DNA from: Vibrio tapetis subsp. tapetis
GTDB taxonomy: Bacteria; Pseudomonadota; Gammaproteobacteria; Enterobacterales; Vibrionaceae
Reading direction: 5' to 3'
DNA length: 64,000 nt
Assembly: GCF_900233005.1 (NCBI RefSeq)
Contig: NZ_LT960611.1
Span: forward strand, 2,480,001 to 2,544,000
Positions 37,991-50,197 of this stretch are shown here, piece after piece (within the stretch, counting starts at the first letter, position 1; each line of letters starts with the position of its first letter). Made by a program: the position numbers and the translations under genes. Under the pieces are notes generated by a model. That model saw nothing but the letters and a program-made list of their open reading frames with translations. It was not told the origin of the DNA and ran no database searches.

Positions 37991-40900
37991 TTAACCAATG
38001 TTCTTACGCGCATTTTGGAACATACGCATCCAAGCACCATTTTCACCCCAAGTTTCTGGAGCCCAAGAGTTTGCAACCGTACGGAATACACGCTCTGGGT
38101 GAGGCATCATGATTGTAGTACGGCCATCCGTCGTTGTAAGACCTGTGATAGCGTTTGGCGAACCGTTCGGGTTATTCGGGTATTGCTGCGTAGCGTTACC
38201 TTGGTTATCAACATAACGAAGTGCAACTGTACCTGAATTTTCAATCGCTGTTAGGTGCTCGTTATCACGCACTTCTACGCGGCCTTCACCGTGAGAAACT
38301 GCGATTGGCATACGCGAACCTTCCATGCCATTGAAGAATACAGAATCAGACTTCTGAACTTCTACCAAGCTGAAACGAGCTTCAAAGCGCTCTGATTCGT
38401 TGCGTACGAATCGAGGCCAGTACTCAGCGCCAGGGATAAGCTCACGCAAGTTAGATAGCATCTGACAACCGTTACATACACCCAGAGAGAAGGTATCTTC
38501 ACGCTTAAAGAAGCCTTCAAATTGGTTGCGAGCTTGTTCGTTAAATAGAACTGACTTCGCCCAACCTTCACCAGCACCCAATACGTCACCGTAAGAGAAA
38601 CCGCCACAAGCAACAAGGCCGTTGTACTCTTCAAGTACCGCAGAACCCGTTAGGATGTCGCTCATGTGGATGTCTGTTGCTTCAAAACCAGCACGGTCAA
38701 AGGCGGCTGCCATTTCAACGTGTGAGTTAACGCCTTGCTCACGCAAGATAGCCATCTTAGGTTTTGCGCCCTTAGCAATGTAAGGTGCTGCAATGTCTTC
38801 GTTCACATCAAAGCTTAATTTAACGTTCAGACCTGGGTCTGAATTGTCTTTCTTCGCTTCGTGCTCTTGGTCTGCACATGCTGGGTTGTCACGCATTGAC
38901 TGCATCTTATGCGTCGTTTCTGCCCAGATAGTACGTAGCTCAGTACGGTTACGCTTAACAACCACTTGGTCGCCAGACGTAATCACTAACTCATCTGAAT
39001 CAACAACGTTACCAACAACGTGAGAGCAAGACTCTAGGCCATTTGCCGCCAGCGTTGAAAGTACTTCATCAAGGTCGCTATTACGAACTTGAATCACGGC
39101 ACCTAACTCTTCGTTAAATAGCGCCGCCAGTGAGTCGCCACCGTTTGCTGATGGAGAAAGCTCAGTAATATTCGCGTTAACGCCACAGTGGCCGGCAAAT
39201 GCCATTTCAGCCAATGTAACGAATAGACCGCCATCGCCTTTATCGTGGTAAGCAATCACTTTGTCGTTAGCCACTAGCGCTTGAACACCTTCGTAGAAGC
39301 CTTTCAACTGCTCTGCGTTGTCTACGTCTGCTGGCTTATCACCAAGCTGCTTGTAAACTTGAGCAAGTGCGGTTGCACCTAGGCGGTTTTTGCCGTTACC
39401 AAGGTCGATAAGAACTAAGCTTGAATCTCCTTTGTCTGTACGAAGTTGAGGCGTGATCGTCTTACGAACATCTTCAACACGCGCAAACGCGGTAATAACA
39501 AGAGAAAGCGGAGAAGTGACTTCTTTTTGCTCGCCATCTTGTTCCCACTTGGTCTTCATAGACATTGAGTCTTTACCTACCGGAATAGTAAGACCTAGAG
39601 CAGGACAAAGCTCTTCGCCGACCGCTTTCACCGCTTCGTAAAGACCGGCGTCTTCACCAGGGTGACCCGCTGGAGACATCCAGTTAGCCGACAATTTAAT
39701 GTGTTTGATATCACCGATGTTTGTTGCGGCGATGTTGGTGATCGCTTCACCGACAGCTAGACGAGCCGATGCGCCAAAGTCTAGAAGTGCAACTGGCGTA
39801 CGCTCACCCAGTGACATTGCTTCACCGTGGTAAGTGTCGTAGCTTGCTGCCGTTACCGCACAGTTAGCAACCGGAACCTGCCAAGGGCCAACCATTTGGT
39901 CACGAGCAACAAGGCCAGTAACAGAACGGTCACCAATAGTGATTAGGAACGTTTTCTCAGCAACAGTCGGCAAACGAAGAACGCGGTCAATCGCATCGTT
40001 CATTTCGATGCCAGTGCGGTCGATCGCTGGGTTATTCGCTTTCAACGTTTTCGCATCACGGTGCATCTTCGGCGTTTTGCCTAAAAGAATATCCATTGGC
40101 ATGTCGATAGGCGTATTGTCGAAGTGTGAATCTTCTAACTTAAGATTACGCTCTTCTGTTGCCTTACCTACGACTGCGTATGGTGCACGTTCACGCTTAC
40201 AAATCGCGTCGAATGCTGGCATATCTTTGTCTGCAATCGCCATTACGTAACGTTCTTGAGATTCGTTACACCAAATTTCAAGTGGGCTCATGCCCGGCTC
40301 ATCGTTTGGTACGTCACGTAGGTTGAAGATACCGCCACGCTCGCCGTCGTCTACTAGCTCTGGCAATGCGTTCGAGATACCACCCGCGCCCACATCGTGG
40401 ATAAATGCGATTGGGTTATCGTCACCTAACTGCCAACAACGGTCGATCACTTCCTGACAACGACGCTCCATTTCTGGGTTTTCACGCTGTACAGAAGCAA
40501 AATCTAGATCTTCAGACGAAGAACCAGAATCCATTGAAGAAGCCGCACCGCCACCAAGGCCGATGTTCATTGCTGGACCACCAAGAACCACTAAGCTTGC
40601 GCCTACTGGGATCTCTTTCTTCTGAACATGATCATCACGGATATTACCCAGACCACCAGCCAGCATGATTGGCTTATGGTAACCACGTACTTCTTCACCG
40701 TTGTGCGAGTTCACTTTTTCTTCGTAAGTACGGAAGTAACCTAATAGGTTAGGACGGCCAAACTCGTTATTAAATGCTGCGCCACCTAGCGGGCCTTCTA
40801 GCATAATATCAAGGGCTGTCACGATACGGCTTGGCTTACCAAAATCCGTTTCCCATGGCTGTACGAAGTTAGGAATTTTAAGGTTAGATACCGAGAAACC

Positions 40901-41902
40901 CACCAAACCTGCTTTTGGTTTGCCGCCAATACCGGTTGCGCCTTCATCACGAATTTCACCGCCTGAACCTGTAGAAGCGCCCGGCCAAGGAGAAATTGCC
41001 GTAGGGTGGTTGTGCGTTTCTACTTTCATCAAGATGTGTGTTTTCTCTTGGTGATAGTTGTATTCACGCGTTTCTGGATCTGGGAAGAAACGGCCAACAG
41101 TTGAACCTGTCATTACCGCTGCATTATCTTTGTATGCTGATAACACGTGTTCTGGCGTCGTTTCGAACGTGTTTTTGATCATTTTAAACAGAGACTTCTC
41201 TTGTTTAACACCATCAATCGTCCAATCGGCGTTGAAAATCTTGTGACGACAATGCTCTGAGTTAGCTTGAGCAAACATCATCAGTTCGATGTCCGTTGGG
41301 TTGCGACCCAACTTGTTTACAAAGCTATCAACTAAGTAATCAATTTCATCTTCAGCAAGTGCCAAACCTAAGGTTACATTTGCTTTCTCTAGCGCCTTAC
41401 GGCCGCCAGTAAGCAGGTCGACGTCTGCAACCGGTGCCGGCTCAGCAACGGCGAACAACGCATTTGCTTGGTTCTCATCGCTAAAAACAACTTCCATCAT
41501 GCGATCGTGTAGCACCGCTTTCAGTTCAACGATTTGAAGTTCAGTTAGCGCTTGCTCAGTTTCAACGTAGAATGCCGTACCACGTTCTAGACGTTTAACT
41601 TTATCTAGACCACAATTATTAGCAATGTCAGTTGATTTTGAAGACCAAGGAGAAATCGTGCCAGGACGAGGCGTCACAAGAAGTAAAAGACCTTCAGGCT
41701 CATGCTCTTGGATGGTTGGTCCGTAAGTCAGTAGCTTTTCAAGCTTCTCAACTTCAGACGCATCTAAGTCAGCCGACACGTCAGCAAAATGCATAAACTC
41801 AGCATAAATACCAGATACAGGTAGGCTTAATTCACGACAAAGCTCGATAAGCTTGTTAACTCGAAACTCAGATAGAGCTGGGGAGCCACGCATAATTTTC
41901 AT
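37991..41902 (-). CDS. purL: Phosphoribosylformylglycinamidine synthase
   Basis: A 1,303-residue single-chain (large) PurL, ATP- and glutamine-dependent, for the fourth step of purine synthesis. The N-terminal domain starts [20 protein letters not shown]; the FGAM synthase core contains [22 protein letters not shown] and [13 protein letters not shown] [13 protein letters not shown]; the C-terminal glutaminase has the Cys in [13 protein letters not shown] and PHPERVF. I start at 41902, where the E. coli protein starts; 17 upstream codons are not conserved. Upstream is a PurR-like box. Confidence 0.97.
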   Translation of the reverse strand: MKIMRGSPALSEFRVNKLIELCRELSLPVSGIYAEFMHFADVSADLDASEVEKLEKLLTYGPTIQEHEPEGLLLLVTPRPGTISPWSSKSTDIANNCGLDKVKRLERGTAFYVETEQALTELQIVELKAVLHDRMMEVVFSDENQANALFAVAEPAPVADVDLLTGGRKALEKANVTLGLALAEDEIDYLVDSFVNKLGRNPTDIELMMFAQANSEHCRHKIFNADWTIDGVKQEKSLFKMIKNTFETTPEHVLSAYKDNAAVMTGSTVGRFFPDPETREYNYHQEKTHILMKVETHNHPTAISPWPGASTGSGGEIRDEGATGIGGKPKAGLVGFSVSNLKIPNFVQPWETDFGKPSRIVTALDIMLEGPLGGAAFNNEFGRPNLLGYFRTYEEKVNSHNGEEVRGYHKPIMLAGGLGNIRDDHVQKKEIPVGASLVVLGGPAMNIGLGGGAASSMDSGSSSEDLDFASVQRENPEMERRCQEVIDRCWQLGDDNPIAFIHDVGAGGISNALPELVDDGERGGIFNLRDVPNDEPGMSPLEIWCNESQERYVMAIADKDMPAFDAICKRERAPYAVVGKATEERNLKLEDSHFDNTPIDMPMDILLGKTPKMHRDAKTLKANNPAIDRTGIEMNDAIDRVLRLPTVAEKTFLITIGDRSVTGLVARDQMVGPWQVPVANCAVTAASYDTYHGEAMSLGERTPVALLDFGASARLAVGEAITNIAATNIGDIKHIKLSANWMSPAGHPGEDAGLYEAVKAVGEELCPALGLTIPVGKDSMSMKTKWEQDGEQKEVTSPLSLVITAFARVEDVRKTITPQLRTDKGDSSLVLIDLGNGKNRLGATALAQVYKQLGDKPADVDNAEQLKGFYEGVQALVANDKVIAYHDKGDGGLFVTLAEMAFAGHCGVNANITELSPSANGGDSLAALFNEELGAVIQVRNSDLDEVLSTLAANGLESCSHVVGNVVDSDELVITSGDQVVVKRNRTELRTIWAETTHKMQSMRDNPACADQEHEAKKDNSDPGLNVKLSFDVNEDIAAPYIAKGAKPKMAILREQGVNSHVEMAAAFDRAGFEATDIHMSDILTGSAVLEEYNGLVACGGFSYGDVLGAGEGWAKSVLFNEQARNQFEGFFKREDTFSLGVCNGCQMLSNLRELIPGAEYWPRFVRNESERFEARFSLVEVQKSDSVFFNGMEGSRMPIAVSHGEGRVEVRDNEHLTAIENSGTVALRYVDNQGNATQQYPNNPNGSPNAITGLTTTDGRTTIMMPHPERVFRTVANSWAPETWGENGAWMRMFQNARKNIG

Positions 41903-41994
41903 GTGCTTAGGTCTCTTTTGCAATTGATTAAGGTGATATTGGAATAAATTCAATCAGTTAGGATTAACACCCAAACTTATGCCAATTTCTCCTC

Positions 41995-42015
41995 TACGTT
42001 TGCGGGCGTATTATA
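41995..42015 (-). promoter_or_regulatory. purL -10 element with PurR-like box
   Basis: On the minus strand TATAAT (42010-42015) is followed 3 bp later by CCGCAAACGTA, which matches the left part of the PurR consensus ACGCAAACGTTTNCNT; the right half is poor. The spacing resembles the NCS2 permease promoter (-10 then PurR-like box). Confidence 0.55.
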
Positions 42016-42188
42016 GATTAATTTTTTTGTGACGTAACCATCAAAAGCAACCGTTTGCGCCTTTTTTTTGCTTTCTATCGGAAATGCGCCTTTTTTAAGC
42101 GGCTTTTCACTGTTTTATTTAATGGTGCTATGCCACTGATTACGGCTTTGGTATAAAGAAGCCTATGATTTAGTATGAGTATTAAGAA

Positions 42189-43694
42189 TTGAAGATAAAA
42201 GCCCCGATTTCTTGGCTATTCTCCCTCACATTTTGGTTGGCAGTTGCCACTGGACTGTCTGGTTGTCAGATCGAATCTGACCCAAAAAGTGAACTAGACC
42301 AAATCCGCGAACGCGGCACGCTGCGCGTTGGCACTCTTAACAATCAACTTTCCTATTACATCGGCCCAGATGGCCCTACTGGTTTAGATTACGAGCTCGC
42401 GACGCGCTTTGCTAAAAGCCTAGATGTAAAACTTGAAATGAAACCTGCCTATCGCTTGGCGGAGTTATTCCCGGCACTAGAACGTGGCGAGATCGACATG
42501 ATAGCAGCAGGGTTAAGCCATACTCCTCAACGCCTAAAACAATTTCGAGCGGGCCCAACGTACTACTACGTAAGCCAACAGGTTGTCTACAAAAAGGGAC
42601 AATGGCGGCCTCGTAACTTAAACCAATTGGTCGAGAGACAAATTCCTTTAGTGGTCGTCAAAGGCTCACATTTTGAAGATAGCCTCGCCAAGATGCAAAA
42701 AGATGAACCGGCGATCATTTTTCGGACAGACGATAATTCCGACGTCAATGATCTGATGCTTAAAGTATCGACAGGGGAATTACCTTTAACCATGGCTGAC
42801 TCTGTCGAGCTTTCATTGGCGCAGCGTATTTACCCCTCTTTAGCTGTCGCCTTTGAAGTTACCGAAGACCAACCTATTTCTTGGTTTATGCGCCGTTCTG
42901 ATGATGAAAGCCTTTATGCCTTGCTGATTGAGTTTTTTGGTAATTTAAAGCAGTCAGGAAAGTTAGCTAAGCTGGAAGAGAAATACTTTGGCCACGTCGA
43001 AAGCTTTGACTACGTCGATACACGAGCTTTCATTCGTGCGCTTGATAAAACACTGCCCAAATGGGAGCCCTTATTTAAGAAGTACGCTAAAGATTTTGAT
43101 TGGCGTCTCATTGCGGCACTCGCTTATCAAGAGTCTCATTGGAATCCTGTTGCCAAGTCGCCCACAGGTGTGCGAGGCATGATGATGCTTACATTGCCAA
43201 CCGCTAAAATCGTTGGTGTGACGAATCGGCTCGATCCAGAGCAATCGGTTCGTGGTGGCGCGGAGTATCTACGCCGAATCGTTGCCCGAGTGCCCGACTC
43301 TATCTCTGAGCATGAGAAAATTTGGTTTGCGCTCGCATCATACAATGTCGGTTACGGTCATATGATGGATGCAAGACGCCTAACTAAATCTCAGGGTGCA
43401 GATCCAGATTCATGGGCTGACGTGAAAGACAGATTGCCTCTGTTGAAAAAGAAAAAGTACTACAGCAGGACTCGTTATGGCTATGCTCGCGGTGATGAAG
43501 CTCGTAATTATGTAGAAAACATCCGCCGTTACTACCAATCTATCATTGGGCATATTGATAAGAAGCGCATTATTGAGCAGCAAATTTCAATGGATGATCT
43601 GCAAGTGATCGATATTCCTATTTCAGGCGCCAGTGCAACGCTATCACCTGATGCAGATACATCGGCTTCTGCCTCAACATTACCAAGTAAATAA
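42189..43694 (+). CDS. mltF: Membrane-bound lytic murein transglycosylase F
   Basis: A 501-residue lipoprotein with the lipobox LSGC near residues 23-26. It has a periplasmic solute-binding-like domain (RGTLRVGTLNNQLSYYIGPD, GEIDMIAAGLSHTPQR) and a C-terminal SLT lysozyme-like domain with the catalytic Glu in ALAYQESHWNP and GVRGMMMLT. It cleaves murein to anhydromuropeptides at the outer membrane. The start is a TTG: an in-frame stop three bases upstream (TAA at 42183) leaves no earlier choice. The purL-mltF-tadA neighbourhood is as in E. coli. Confidence 0.95.
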   Translation: MKIKAPISWLFSLTFWLAVATGLSGCQIESDPKSELDQIRERGTLRVGTLNNQLSYYIGPDGPTGLDYELATRFAKSLDVKLEMKPAYRLAELFPALERGEIDMIAAGLSHTPQRLKQFRAGPTYYYVSQQVVYKKGQWRPRNLNQLVERQIPLVVVKGSHFEDSLAKMQKDEPAIIFRTDDNSDVNDLMLKVSTGELPLTMADSVELSLAQRIYPSLAVAFEVTEDQPISWFMRRSDDESLYALLIEFFGNLKQSGKLAKLEEKYFGHVESFDYVDTRAFIRALDKTLPKWEPLFKKYAKDFDWRLIAALAYQESHWNPVAKSPTGVRGMMMLTLPTAKIVGVTNRLDPEQSVRGGAEYLRRIVARVPDSISEHEKIWFALASYNVGYGHMMDARRLTKSQGADPDSWADVKDRLPLLKKKKYYSRTRYGYARGDEARNYVENIRRYYQSIIGHIDKKRIIEQQISMDDLQVIDIPISGASATLSPDADTSASASTLPSK

Positions 43695-44159
43695 CCGCCA
43701 TTTTTGGTTCGTTAAACGCTTAAATAAGACATGCCACCTTTAAATAGGTGGCATGCTTCACATTTCCGTAATATGTGCCACACATCACCTCTTGCAAAGT
43801 AATCATTAAAGCCATACATTAAATTTGTGACTGAAAACATTATGTCACATGATGCCCATTTGATTCATTCAAATTGAATTAACAAGGCATCGTCACTTCT
43901 AAGATGAATTCATAGAACGGTAACAAATACCGCCTATAACTAAGGTTCACTTTCAAGTGAAAGAAGGCTTGGCATTAAGCTCATACTTGTACAACATCAA
44001 GTAACATTAGAACGTTAGTTGCACTCTACAATGGGAGCAGGAGAAGCTCAGAGGTAATTGATTGTTCAAAGTTTAAAGCCAGTTAGTTAACAGACAACAC
44101 CGTACTGTAGGCCCACTCCGAGGTTTAACTTTTATGGTGATAATGATAAGGGGAATTTT
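43695..44159. other. Long leader region before the 45-residue basic protein
   Basis: 465 bp. It holds a 10-bp hairpin after mltF (43730-43755), then a long stretch with small palindromes such as TTCACTTTCAAGTGAA. No ORF of note and no recognised RNA family. If the promoter is near the left, the transcript has an unusually long leader. Confidence 0.5.
43730..43755 (+). terminator. Hairpin after mltF
   Basis: CATGCCACCT and AGGTGGCATG around a six-base loop; a perfect 10-bp stem but followed by CTTCACATTT rather than a T-run, so termination strength is uncertain. Confidence 0.5.
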
Positions 44160-44297
44160 ATGTTCTCTAAAAAAAGGTCGGCAAACCGACTCAAGCAACA
44201 ATCTGTATCTTCTAACCGTCGTAAGCGCATGCTATCGAATAACAAAAAGAAAGTTATTTGGCGTTGTCGTGGCTTTGCAATGACTCTAGAAGAGTAA
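44160..44297 (+). CDS. Unrecognised 45-residue basic protein
   Basis: A short ORF beginning MFSKKRSANRLKQQ and ending RGFAMTLEE, about one third Lys/Arg. An AAGGGGA ribosome site sits 5 bp before the ATG, better than most starts here. The composition suggests binding to RNA, ribosomes or DNA, but no family is recognised. It is an isolated gene between mltF and tadA with a leader of several hundred bases. Confidence 0.7.
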   Translation: MFSKKRSANRLKQQSVSSNRRKRMLSNNKKKVIWRCRGFAMTLEE

Positions 44298-44416
44298 CAA
44301 CCCAATTGGCAAACGCCGCCCGGTGTTTGCCTTTATAACCTTTCATCTTCAAAAACCGCTAAACTTCAAGCCCCTAACTCTCTATCGAACAGTACATACT
44401 CCCATTACATCGACGC

Positions 44417-44956
44417 TCAAACAGTACGGTTATTGTTCTCAAGTTCCAACTTATTGGCTTGTTTCAGTGCTTTTTTTTCTTTGCGACGTCTTTTAAAAAA
44501 TGCCTGTAGCTGCTCTCGGCATGCTTGCTCACACAACCCAGATTCAACTTCAGCATAATGATAGGACGCTTGGCTTTCAAACAGGTTAAGTACACTGCCT
44601 GCCGCACCGGCTTTTGGATCGCCAGCACCATAAACCACTCTTTTAACGCGGCTATGCAATAAAGCGCCCGCACACATAGGGCAAGGTTCTAGTGTCACGT
44701 ACAACGTGGTATCCAATAGACGATAGTTTTGCAGTACCTGCCCTGCTTTTCTCAATACCTGCATTTCAGCATGCGCACTAGCATCGTGAGTGGATATAGA
44801 TTGGTTCCACCCTTCTGCAATAATTTGGTTGTCTTTCACCAATAATGCACCAATGGGAACTTCACCTTCAGACTCAGCTTGTTCGGCTAGCTCCATCGCT
44901 CGACGCATGTAAGCTTCATCTTCGGCACTAAAACTTGGTAAAGGTTGCTCACTCAC
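44417..44956 (-). CDS. tadA: tRNA adenosine(34) deaminase TadA
   Basis: A 179-residue zinc deaminase with the active-site HAE in SAHAEMQVLR and the zinc Cys pair in EPCPMCAGALLHSR. It deaminates A34 of tRNA-Arg to inosine and is essential in most bacteria. A basic tail (FFKRRRKEKKALKQ) extends beyond the core. Confidence 0.96.
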   Translation of the reverse strand: MSEQPLPSFSAEDEAYMRRAMELAEQAESEGEVPIGALLVKDNQIIAEGWNQSISTHDASAHAEMQVLRKAGQVLQNYRLLDTTLYVTLEPCPMCAGALLHSRVKRVVYGAGDPKAGAAGSVLNLFESQASYHYAEVESGLCEQACREQLQAFFKRRRKEKKALKQANKLELENNNRTV

Positions 44957-45041
44957 GGCTTTGTCTCATCGAAGTTGGTTTAAATCGGATTATAGCAATC
45001 TCGTTATTCTCTTGCATCGAGTTCTACACCCATAGCGCCTA

Positions 45042-45908
45042 TCACAATACGTCGGACAGATAATCCACTAAGCTTCTTACCTTCGCTGTCAAAAATCGAT
45101 TGTGAGGATACAAGGCCCAAATTCCCTCTTTCTCATCTTTGTATTGAGTAAGTAACTCTACCAGCTCACCATTCGCTAAGTGTTCTTCAAGATAGTAATC
45201 TGGCAACTGCGCAATCCCGAGCCCTTGCAATGCCGATTCCACTAACGCTTTGCCACTATTGCATTGCATTCGGCCTTGGACTTTTAACTGCCGCTTCTCA
45301 CCATTCTCCATAAAGCGCCAGTAGGCATTACTACCCTGTAAACACTGATGATGATTGAGTTCCAACAAAGAGTGGGGTTCCCCGTAACCTTGTAAATACT
45401 CAGGGCTCGCGCACACATGCATTTGCCTAGAGGATAAACGTTTCGCAATGGCACTGGAGTCATCTAAATTGCCTAGCCGAATCGCCAGATCAAAGCCGTG
45501 CTCCAATAGATCCAATTTTCGGTTCGACAGCACCACTTCCAAACTCACATCCGGGTGTTGCAGTAAAAACTGATTCAAATGCCGCGTCAGCTTTTGTTCA
45601 CCATAGGTAACCGGAGCCGTAATCTTAATTTTACCACTCAGGCTCGTACGAAGATCAGTGACCGCTCTTTCTGCTGCATCCAAGCCATCAACTAAATGTC
45701 GGCAGTGCTGATAGTAGGTTTGTCCGACTTCCGTCAAGGTCACTTTTCGGGTCGTCCGGTTGAGCAGTTTGCTCGATAAACGCTGCTCTAAACGTCCAAC
45801 TTTTCGGCTCACCTGAGCAACCGACGTTGAAAGACGATTTGCCGCTTCAGTAAAACTTGCGACTTCGGCTACAGCCACAAATTCAATAACGCCTTCCCAC
45901 TTGTCCAT
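45042..45908 (-). CDS. LysR-type regulator divergent from frmA
   Basis: A 288-residue LysR regulator (CrgA-like subgroup): a winged helix with FTEAANRLSTSVAQVSRKVG and LLNRTTRKVTLTEVG, then an effector domain. It starts at 45908 (MDKWEGVIEFVAVAE). It lies divergent from frmA with an 18-bp palindrome in between, so it most likely controls frmA-fghA and itself. The inducer is unknown; formaldehyde or S-hydroxymethylglutathione is a guess from context. Confidence 0.88.
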   Translation of the reverse strand: MDKWEGVIEFVAVAEVASFTEAANRLSTSVAQVSRKVGRLEQRLSSKLLNRTTRKVTLTEVGQTYYQHCRHLVDGLDAAERAVTDLRTSLSGKIKITAPVTYGEQKLTRHLNQFLLQHPDVSLEVVLSNRKLDLLEHGFDLAIRLGNLDDSSAIAKRLSSRQMHVCASPEYLQGYGEPHSLLELNHHQCLQGSNAYWRFMENGEKRQLKVQGRMQCNSGKALVESALQGLGIAQLPDYYLEEHLANGELVELLTQYKDEKEGIWALYPHNRFLTAKVRSLVDYLSDVL

Positions 45909-45948
45909 TATTACCCTCAACACTATATCTAAAACTCACACTGCCTAT

Positions 45949-45966
45949 TATTACATATATGTAATA
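45949..45966. promoter_or_regulatory. 18-bp palindrome, probable LysR operator
   Basis: TATTACATATATGTAATA is perfectly symmetric and contains the T-N11-A layout of LysR sites. It is 41 bp from the regulator start and 169 bp from frmA. Confidence 0.65.
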
Positions 45967-46125
45967 GTGATTTGCTATTTAGTTGGATTATCAAATCTCG
46001 AAAAAGTACTAAACTTCATTCTATATTGAGTCCCCCAGTTAATCGTAAACAACTGACGACTCACTTGGCACCCCAGTGAACTCACTGAGTGAGTGACCAA
46101 TCATTCTATTCACATTAGGAATTAA

Positions 46126-47265
<1,140 letters not shown>

Positions 47266-47361
47266 CAGCGGTTAACAATAACAACATACCTGAACTGTCC
47301 CGTTTAATGCGATATAAGCGTTAAACGGGAATTCATCGTAATTTTAAAGCGGCAGGTTCCA

Positions 47362-48207
47362 ATGACCATTACTAATATTAGCCAAACCAAAGCCTTTGAT
47401 GGTTGGCACAAACAATACAGCCACACTTCCCAATCTCTCAATTGTGATATGCGATTTGCGATTTACCTTCCGCCGAATGCCAGTAGCGACAACCCGGTAC
47501 CTGTGCTTTATTGGCTGTCAGGGTTAACTTGTACCGATGAGAACTTCATGCAAAAAGCGGGCGCTTTTAAAGCGGCAGCTGAACTAGGCATTGCCATTGT
47601 TGCACCGGATACCAGCCCAAGAGGTGAAGGTGTTGCCGACGACCCAGACGGCAGCTACGACTTAGGCCTTGGAGCAGGGTTTTATGTCAATGCGACGCAA
47701 AAGCCTTGGAGTGATCATTATCAGATGTATAGCTATGTGGTAGATGAGCTACCGAAGCTAATCGAAGCGCATTTCCCGGTGAGTGATGTACGATCTATTT
47801 CGGGACACAGCATGGGTGGCCATGGCGCACTGACCATTGGCTTAAAAAACGCGGAGCAATACCGCTCTATCTCTGCATTTAGCCCAATTGTTCACCCTAT
47901 GCACGTGCCTTGGGGACAAAAAGCGTTTCAAAACTATCTTGGTTCAAACCAAGAAACGTGGAAGCAATATGATAGCTGTGAGCTTATCAAGTCATCTCGT
48001 GCCAGTTTACCGATCCTAATCGATCAAGGCGACAGAGATAACTTTTTACTCGACCAACTTAAACCACAATTCATCGTTGATGCAGCAAAGCAATCTGACA
48101 GTCATCTCGTATTAAGAATACAACCTGGCTACGATCACAGTTACTTCTTCATCAGCAGCTTCATTGAAGAGCACCTGCGTTTTCATCATCAATATCTAAA
48201 CGCTTAG
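47362..48207 (+). CDS. fghA: S-formylglutathione hydrolase
   Basis: A 281-residue alpha/beta-hydrolase of the esterase D family: [19 protein letters not shown], the nucleophile elbow in [15 protein letters not shown], and the late His in [11 protein letters not shown]. It releases formate and glutathione, completing formaldehyde detoxification with FrmA, 96 bp upstream on the same strand. Confidence 0.96.
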   Translation: MTITNISQTKAFDGWHKQYSHTSQSLNCDMRFAIYLPPNASSDNPVPVLYWLSGLTCTDENFMQKAGAFKAAAELGIAIVAPDTSPRGEGVADDPDGSYDLGLGAGFYVNATQKPWSDHYQMYSYVVDELPKLIEAHFPVSDVRSISGHSMGGHGALTIGLKNAEQYRSISAFSPIVHPMHVPWGQKAFQNYLGSNQETWKQYDSCELIKSSRASLPILIDQGDRDNFLLDQLKPQFIVDAAKQSDSHLVLRIQPGYDHSYFFISSFIEEHLRFHHQYLNA

Positions 48208-48253
48208 TACCAACACTACCGTCTCTGATTGTTGTTATTCGAGCGTATAAAAA

Positions 48254-48282
48254 CGCCCAGCTCATCATTGATGAACTGGGCG
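48254..48282. terminator. Terminator between fghA and the AbgT-family gene
   Basis: CGCCCAG and CTGGGCG with an inner TCATC/GATGA stem. The A/T runs on both sides are short, better on the minus strand (T5), so it likely serves both convergent genes. Confidence 0.7.
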
Positions 48283-48318
48283 CTTTAAATCATGACTGTT
48301 ATATTGCGAACGGCTGTT

Positions 48319-49875
48319 CTAAAAGCCCAGTGGAATACCAAAGGTAAAGAAACCAATTAGAACCGCTGACCACAAGGTTAAAAATGCCATTGAGTAAGGC
48401 ACCATGATGGCGATGACATCGCCAAACGTTAACTCTGGTTTGTACTTACGCATAAATGCCAATACCACCCCAGCATAACTCATCATAGGTGTGATGATAT
48501 TGGTTGATGAATCCGCAACACGATAAGCCGCAGTCACTAAGTCTGGTGTTATATTTGGGTTTACCTGATACAACATTGGCACAAAAATCGGCCCAAGTAA
48601 CATCCACTTAGAGGTTAATCCCCCCACAAACAAGTTAATAACCGCGGTCGTTAAAATAAAACCTAACAGCATAAGTGCAGGGAACTGTTGCAAGCCTAAA
48701 GACTGCAAGAACGTTGCCCCTAAATACGTCACATAGGTACCTAAGCCAGAGAAGCTTAATAATGCTAGGAAGTTATAACAAAAAAACGTCAGAACCAGAA
48801 TGTAGCCCATGGTATTCATTTGCTTAACCATCGCAGAAACCACATCTTGCAGCTTCTTAAACTTACCCGTTGCGACACCAAAGAAAATACCAACAACGGC
48901 AAACACGAGTGAGATAAGCAAAATAATGTTATCTAGGTAAGGCGTAACCTCACGACCAGCCTCATTGGTATACGTTGCCAGTGGCCCCATTGCCAAGCCA
49001 TAAATTGCCGCAAGAACCAGTAATAGACCAACACCCGCCCAACGTAAGCCTTTTTTCTCGTTTGCATTCAGCTCGAATTCATCAAAATTAATGTCTTCTG
49101 GAAGTACATATGACATTTTTTCTAACCGAGGAGCAACAAAACGCGTGGTTACCCAAGCACCGACTATCGCCAGCAAAAATGTTGAAATCAAGACAAAGAA
49201 GTAGTGCATGGTTGCAGGATTAAGCTCTTGGCCGTTTTGACCAACGAAAGGCACGTTTTGTGCCTCAGCAAAGATCTTAGCGTTCATACCTAACACCACA
49301 TCAACTGGTGTCGCGGGTAATAGGTTTGCGCTAAAGCCTGCAGATACGCCAGCAAATGCAGCCGCCATACCGATCAAGGGGTTTTTACCAAGCCCAGCAT
49401 ACAACAGGCCAGCAAGAGGGATCAGTACTAAGTAGCCCGCATCAGCCGCGATGGAGCTCATAATACCTAAAAAGACCACCAAAAGAGGCAGTAATCGATC
49501 GCTAATTTTAAGGCCGACCTTTTTAATCACAGCCGTTAGCAGACCTGAATTTTCAGCAATGCCTACCCCTAACATGACTATCAAGATCACGCCCAATACG
49601 CCATGACCAAATGCTAGCCAGTTTTGTAGAAGTGCATTTTCAAACATCCAGCGAAAGTTTTCAGAAGAAAGCATGTTCTTAATCGCGAACTCAACCGACT
49701 CCCCACCTTTACCCATAGTTTCAAATGTCACACCATCCATAAGCCCTGTTAACACCAAACAAAAAGTGAACAGAAACATAAAAATGATGACAGGGTCTGG
49801 AATTTTTTTCCCTGCCCGTTCGATAAAACCGATCACTCCTGACGATTTTTTTTCCGGCGTGATTGCTTCACTCAT
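48319..49875 (-). CDS. AbgT-family transporter (first)
   Basis: A 518-residue inner-membrane protein with about 12 hydrophobic segments and the AbgT signatures RAGKKIPDPVIIFMFLF, AADAGYLVLIPLAGLLYAGLG, GVSAGFSANLLPATPVDVVL and TSKWMLLGPIFVPML. AbgT proteins are known as p-aminobenzoyl-glutamate importers in E. coli and as sulfonamide exporters in some other bacteria; the substrate here cannot be read from sequence. Confidence 0.9.
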   Translation of the reverse strand: MSEAITPEKKSSGVIGFIERAGKKIPDPVIIFMFLFTFCLVLTGLMDGVTFETMGKGGESVEFAIKNMLSSENFRWMFENALLQNWLAFGHGVLGVILIVMLGVGIAENSGLLTAVIKKVGLKISDRLLPLLVVFLGIMSSIAADAGYLVLIPLAGLLYAGLGKNPLIGMAAAFAGVSAGFSANLLPATPVDVVLGMNAKIFAEAQNVPFVGQNGQELNPATMHYFFVLISTFLLAIVGAWVTTRFVAPRLEKMSYVLPEDINFDEFELNANEKKGLRWAGVGLLLVLAAIYGLAMGPLATYTNEAGREVTPYLDNIILLISLVFAVVGIFFGVATGKFKKLQDVVSAMVKQMNTMGYILVLTFFCYNFLALLSFSGLGTYVTYLGATFLQSLGLQQFPALMLLGFILTTAVINLFVGGLTSKWMLLGPIFVPMLYQVNPNITPDLVTAAYRVADSSTNIITPMMSYAGVVLAFMRKYKPELTFGDVIAIMVPYSMAFLTLWSAVLIGFFTFGIPLGF

Positions 49876-50197
49876 AACTTCTTACCCTAAAATTTTAACT
49901 ACTTCATAAAATGTGCGGCCCGCACAGTATCAAAGAGAAGCAATGGAGTAAAACTTCAACATAGAACACAAAACAGAGCTAAACACTGCAATAAAACAAC
50001 ATAGCAACCAATAACCCCAACCTTAAGAATTGAAACATTGCAGATATAAACGACATACGGTAATTATTAGAATTTTAATTTATATCGTAATTTATAAGGT
50101 CCGAAATTTTTCAATGAGTTAGCATTTGTACAGCCATTAATTTGACATAAAAAAACCTCGCATCACTGCGAGGTTTTCAAGTAATCAAACGCTAAAT
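49876..50197. other. Gap between the two AbgT-family genes
   Basis: 322 bp. AT-rich; holds the terminator of the upstream transporter at its right end. No ORF or known RNA seen. Confidence 0.6.
50149..50177 (-). terminator. Terminator of the second AbgT-family gene
   Basis: On the minus strand: AAAACCTCGC, loop AGTGAT, GCGAGGTTTT extending to seven T. It separates the two transporter transcripts. Confidence 0.88.

Noticed and set aside
38015..41246. Many ORFs of 60-100 codons antisense to purL
   Set aside because: They mirror the coding bias of purL on the opposite strand, have no ribosome sites and no family features.
43800..43860. CRP-like site TGTGA...TCACA before the 45-residue protein
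   Set aside because: The half-sites are 14 bp apart rather than 6, so this is not a normal CRP site.
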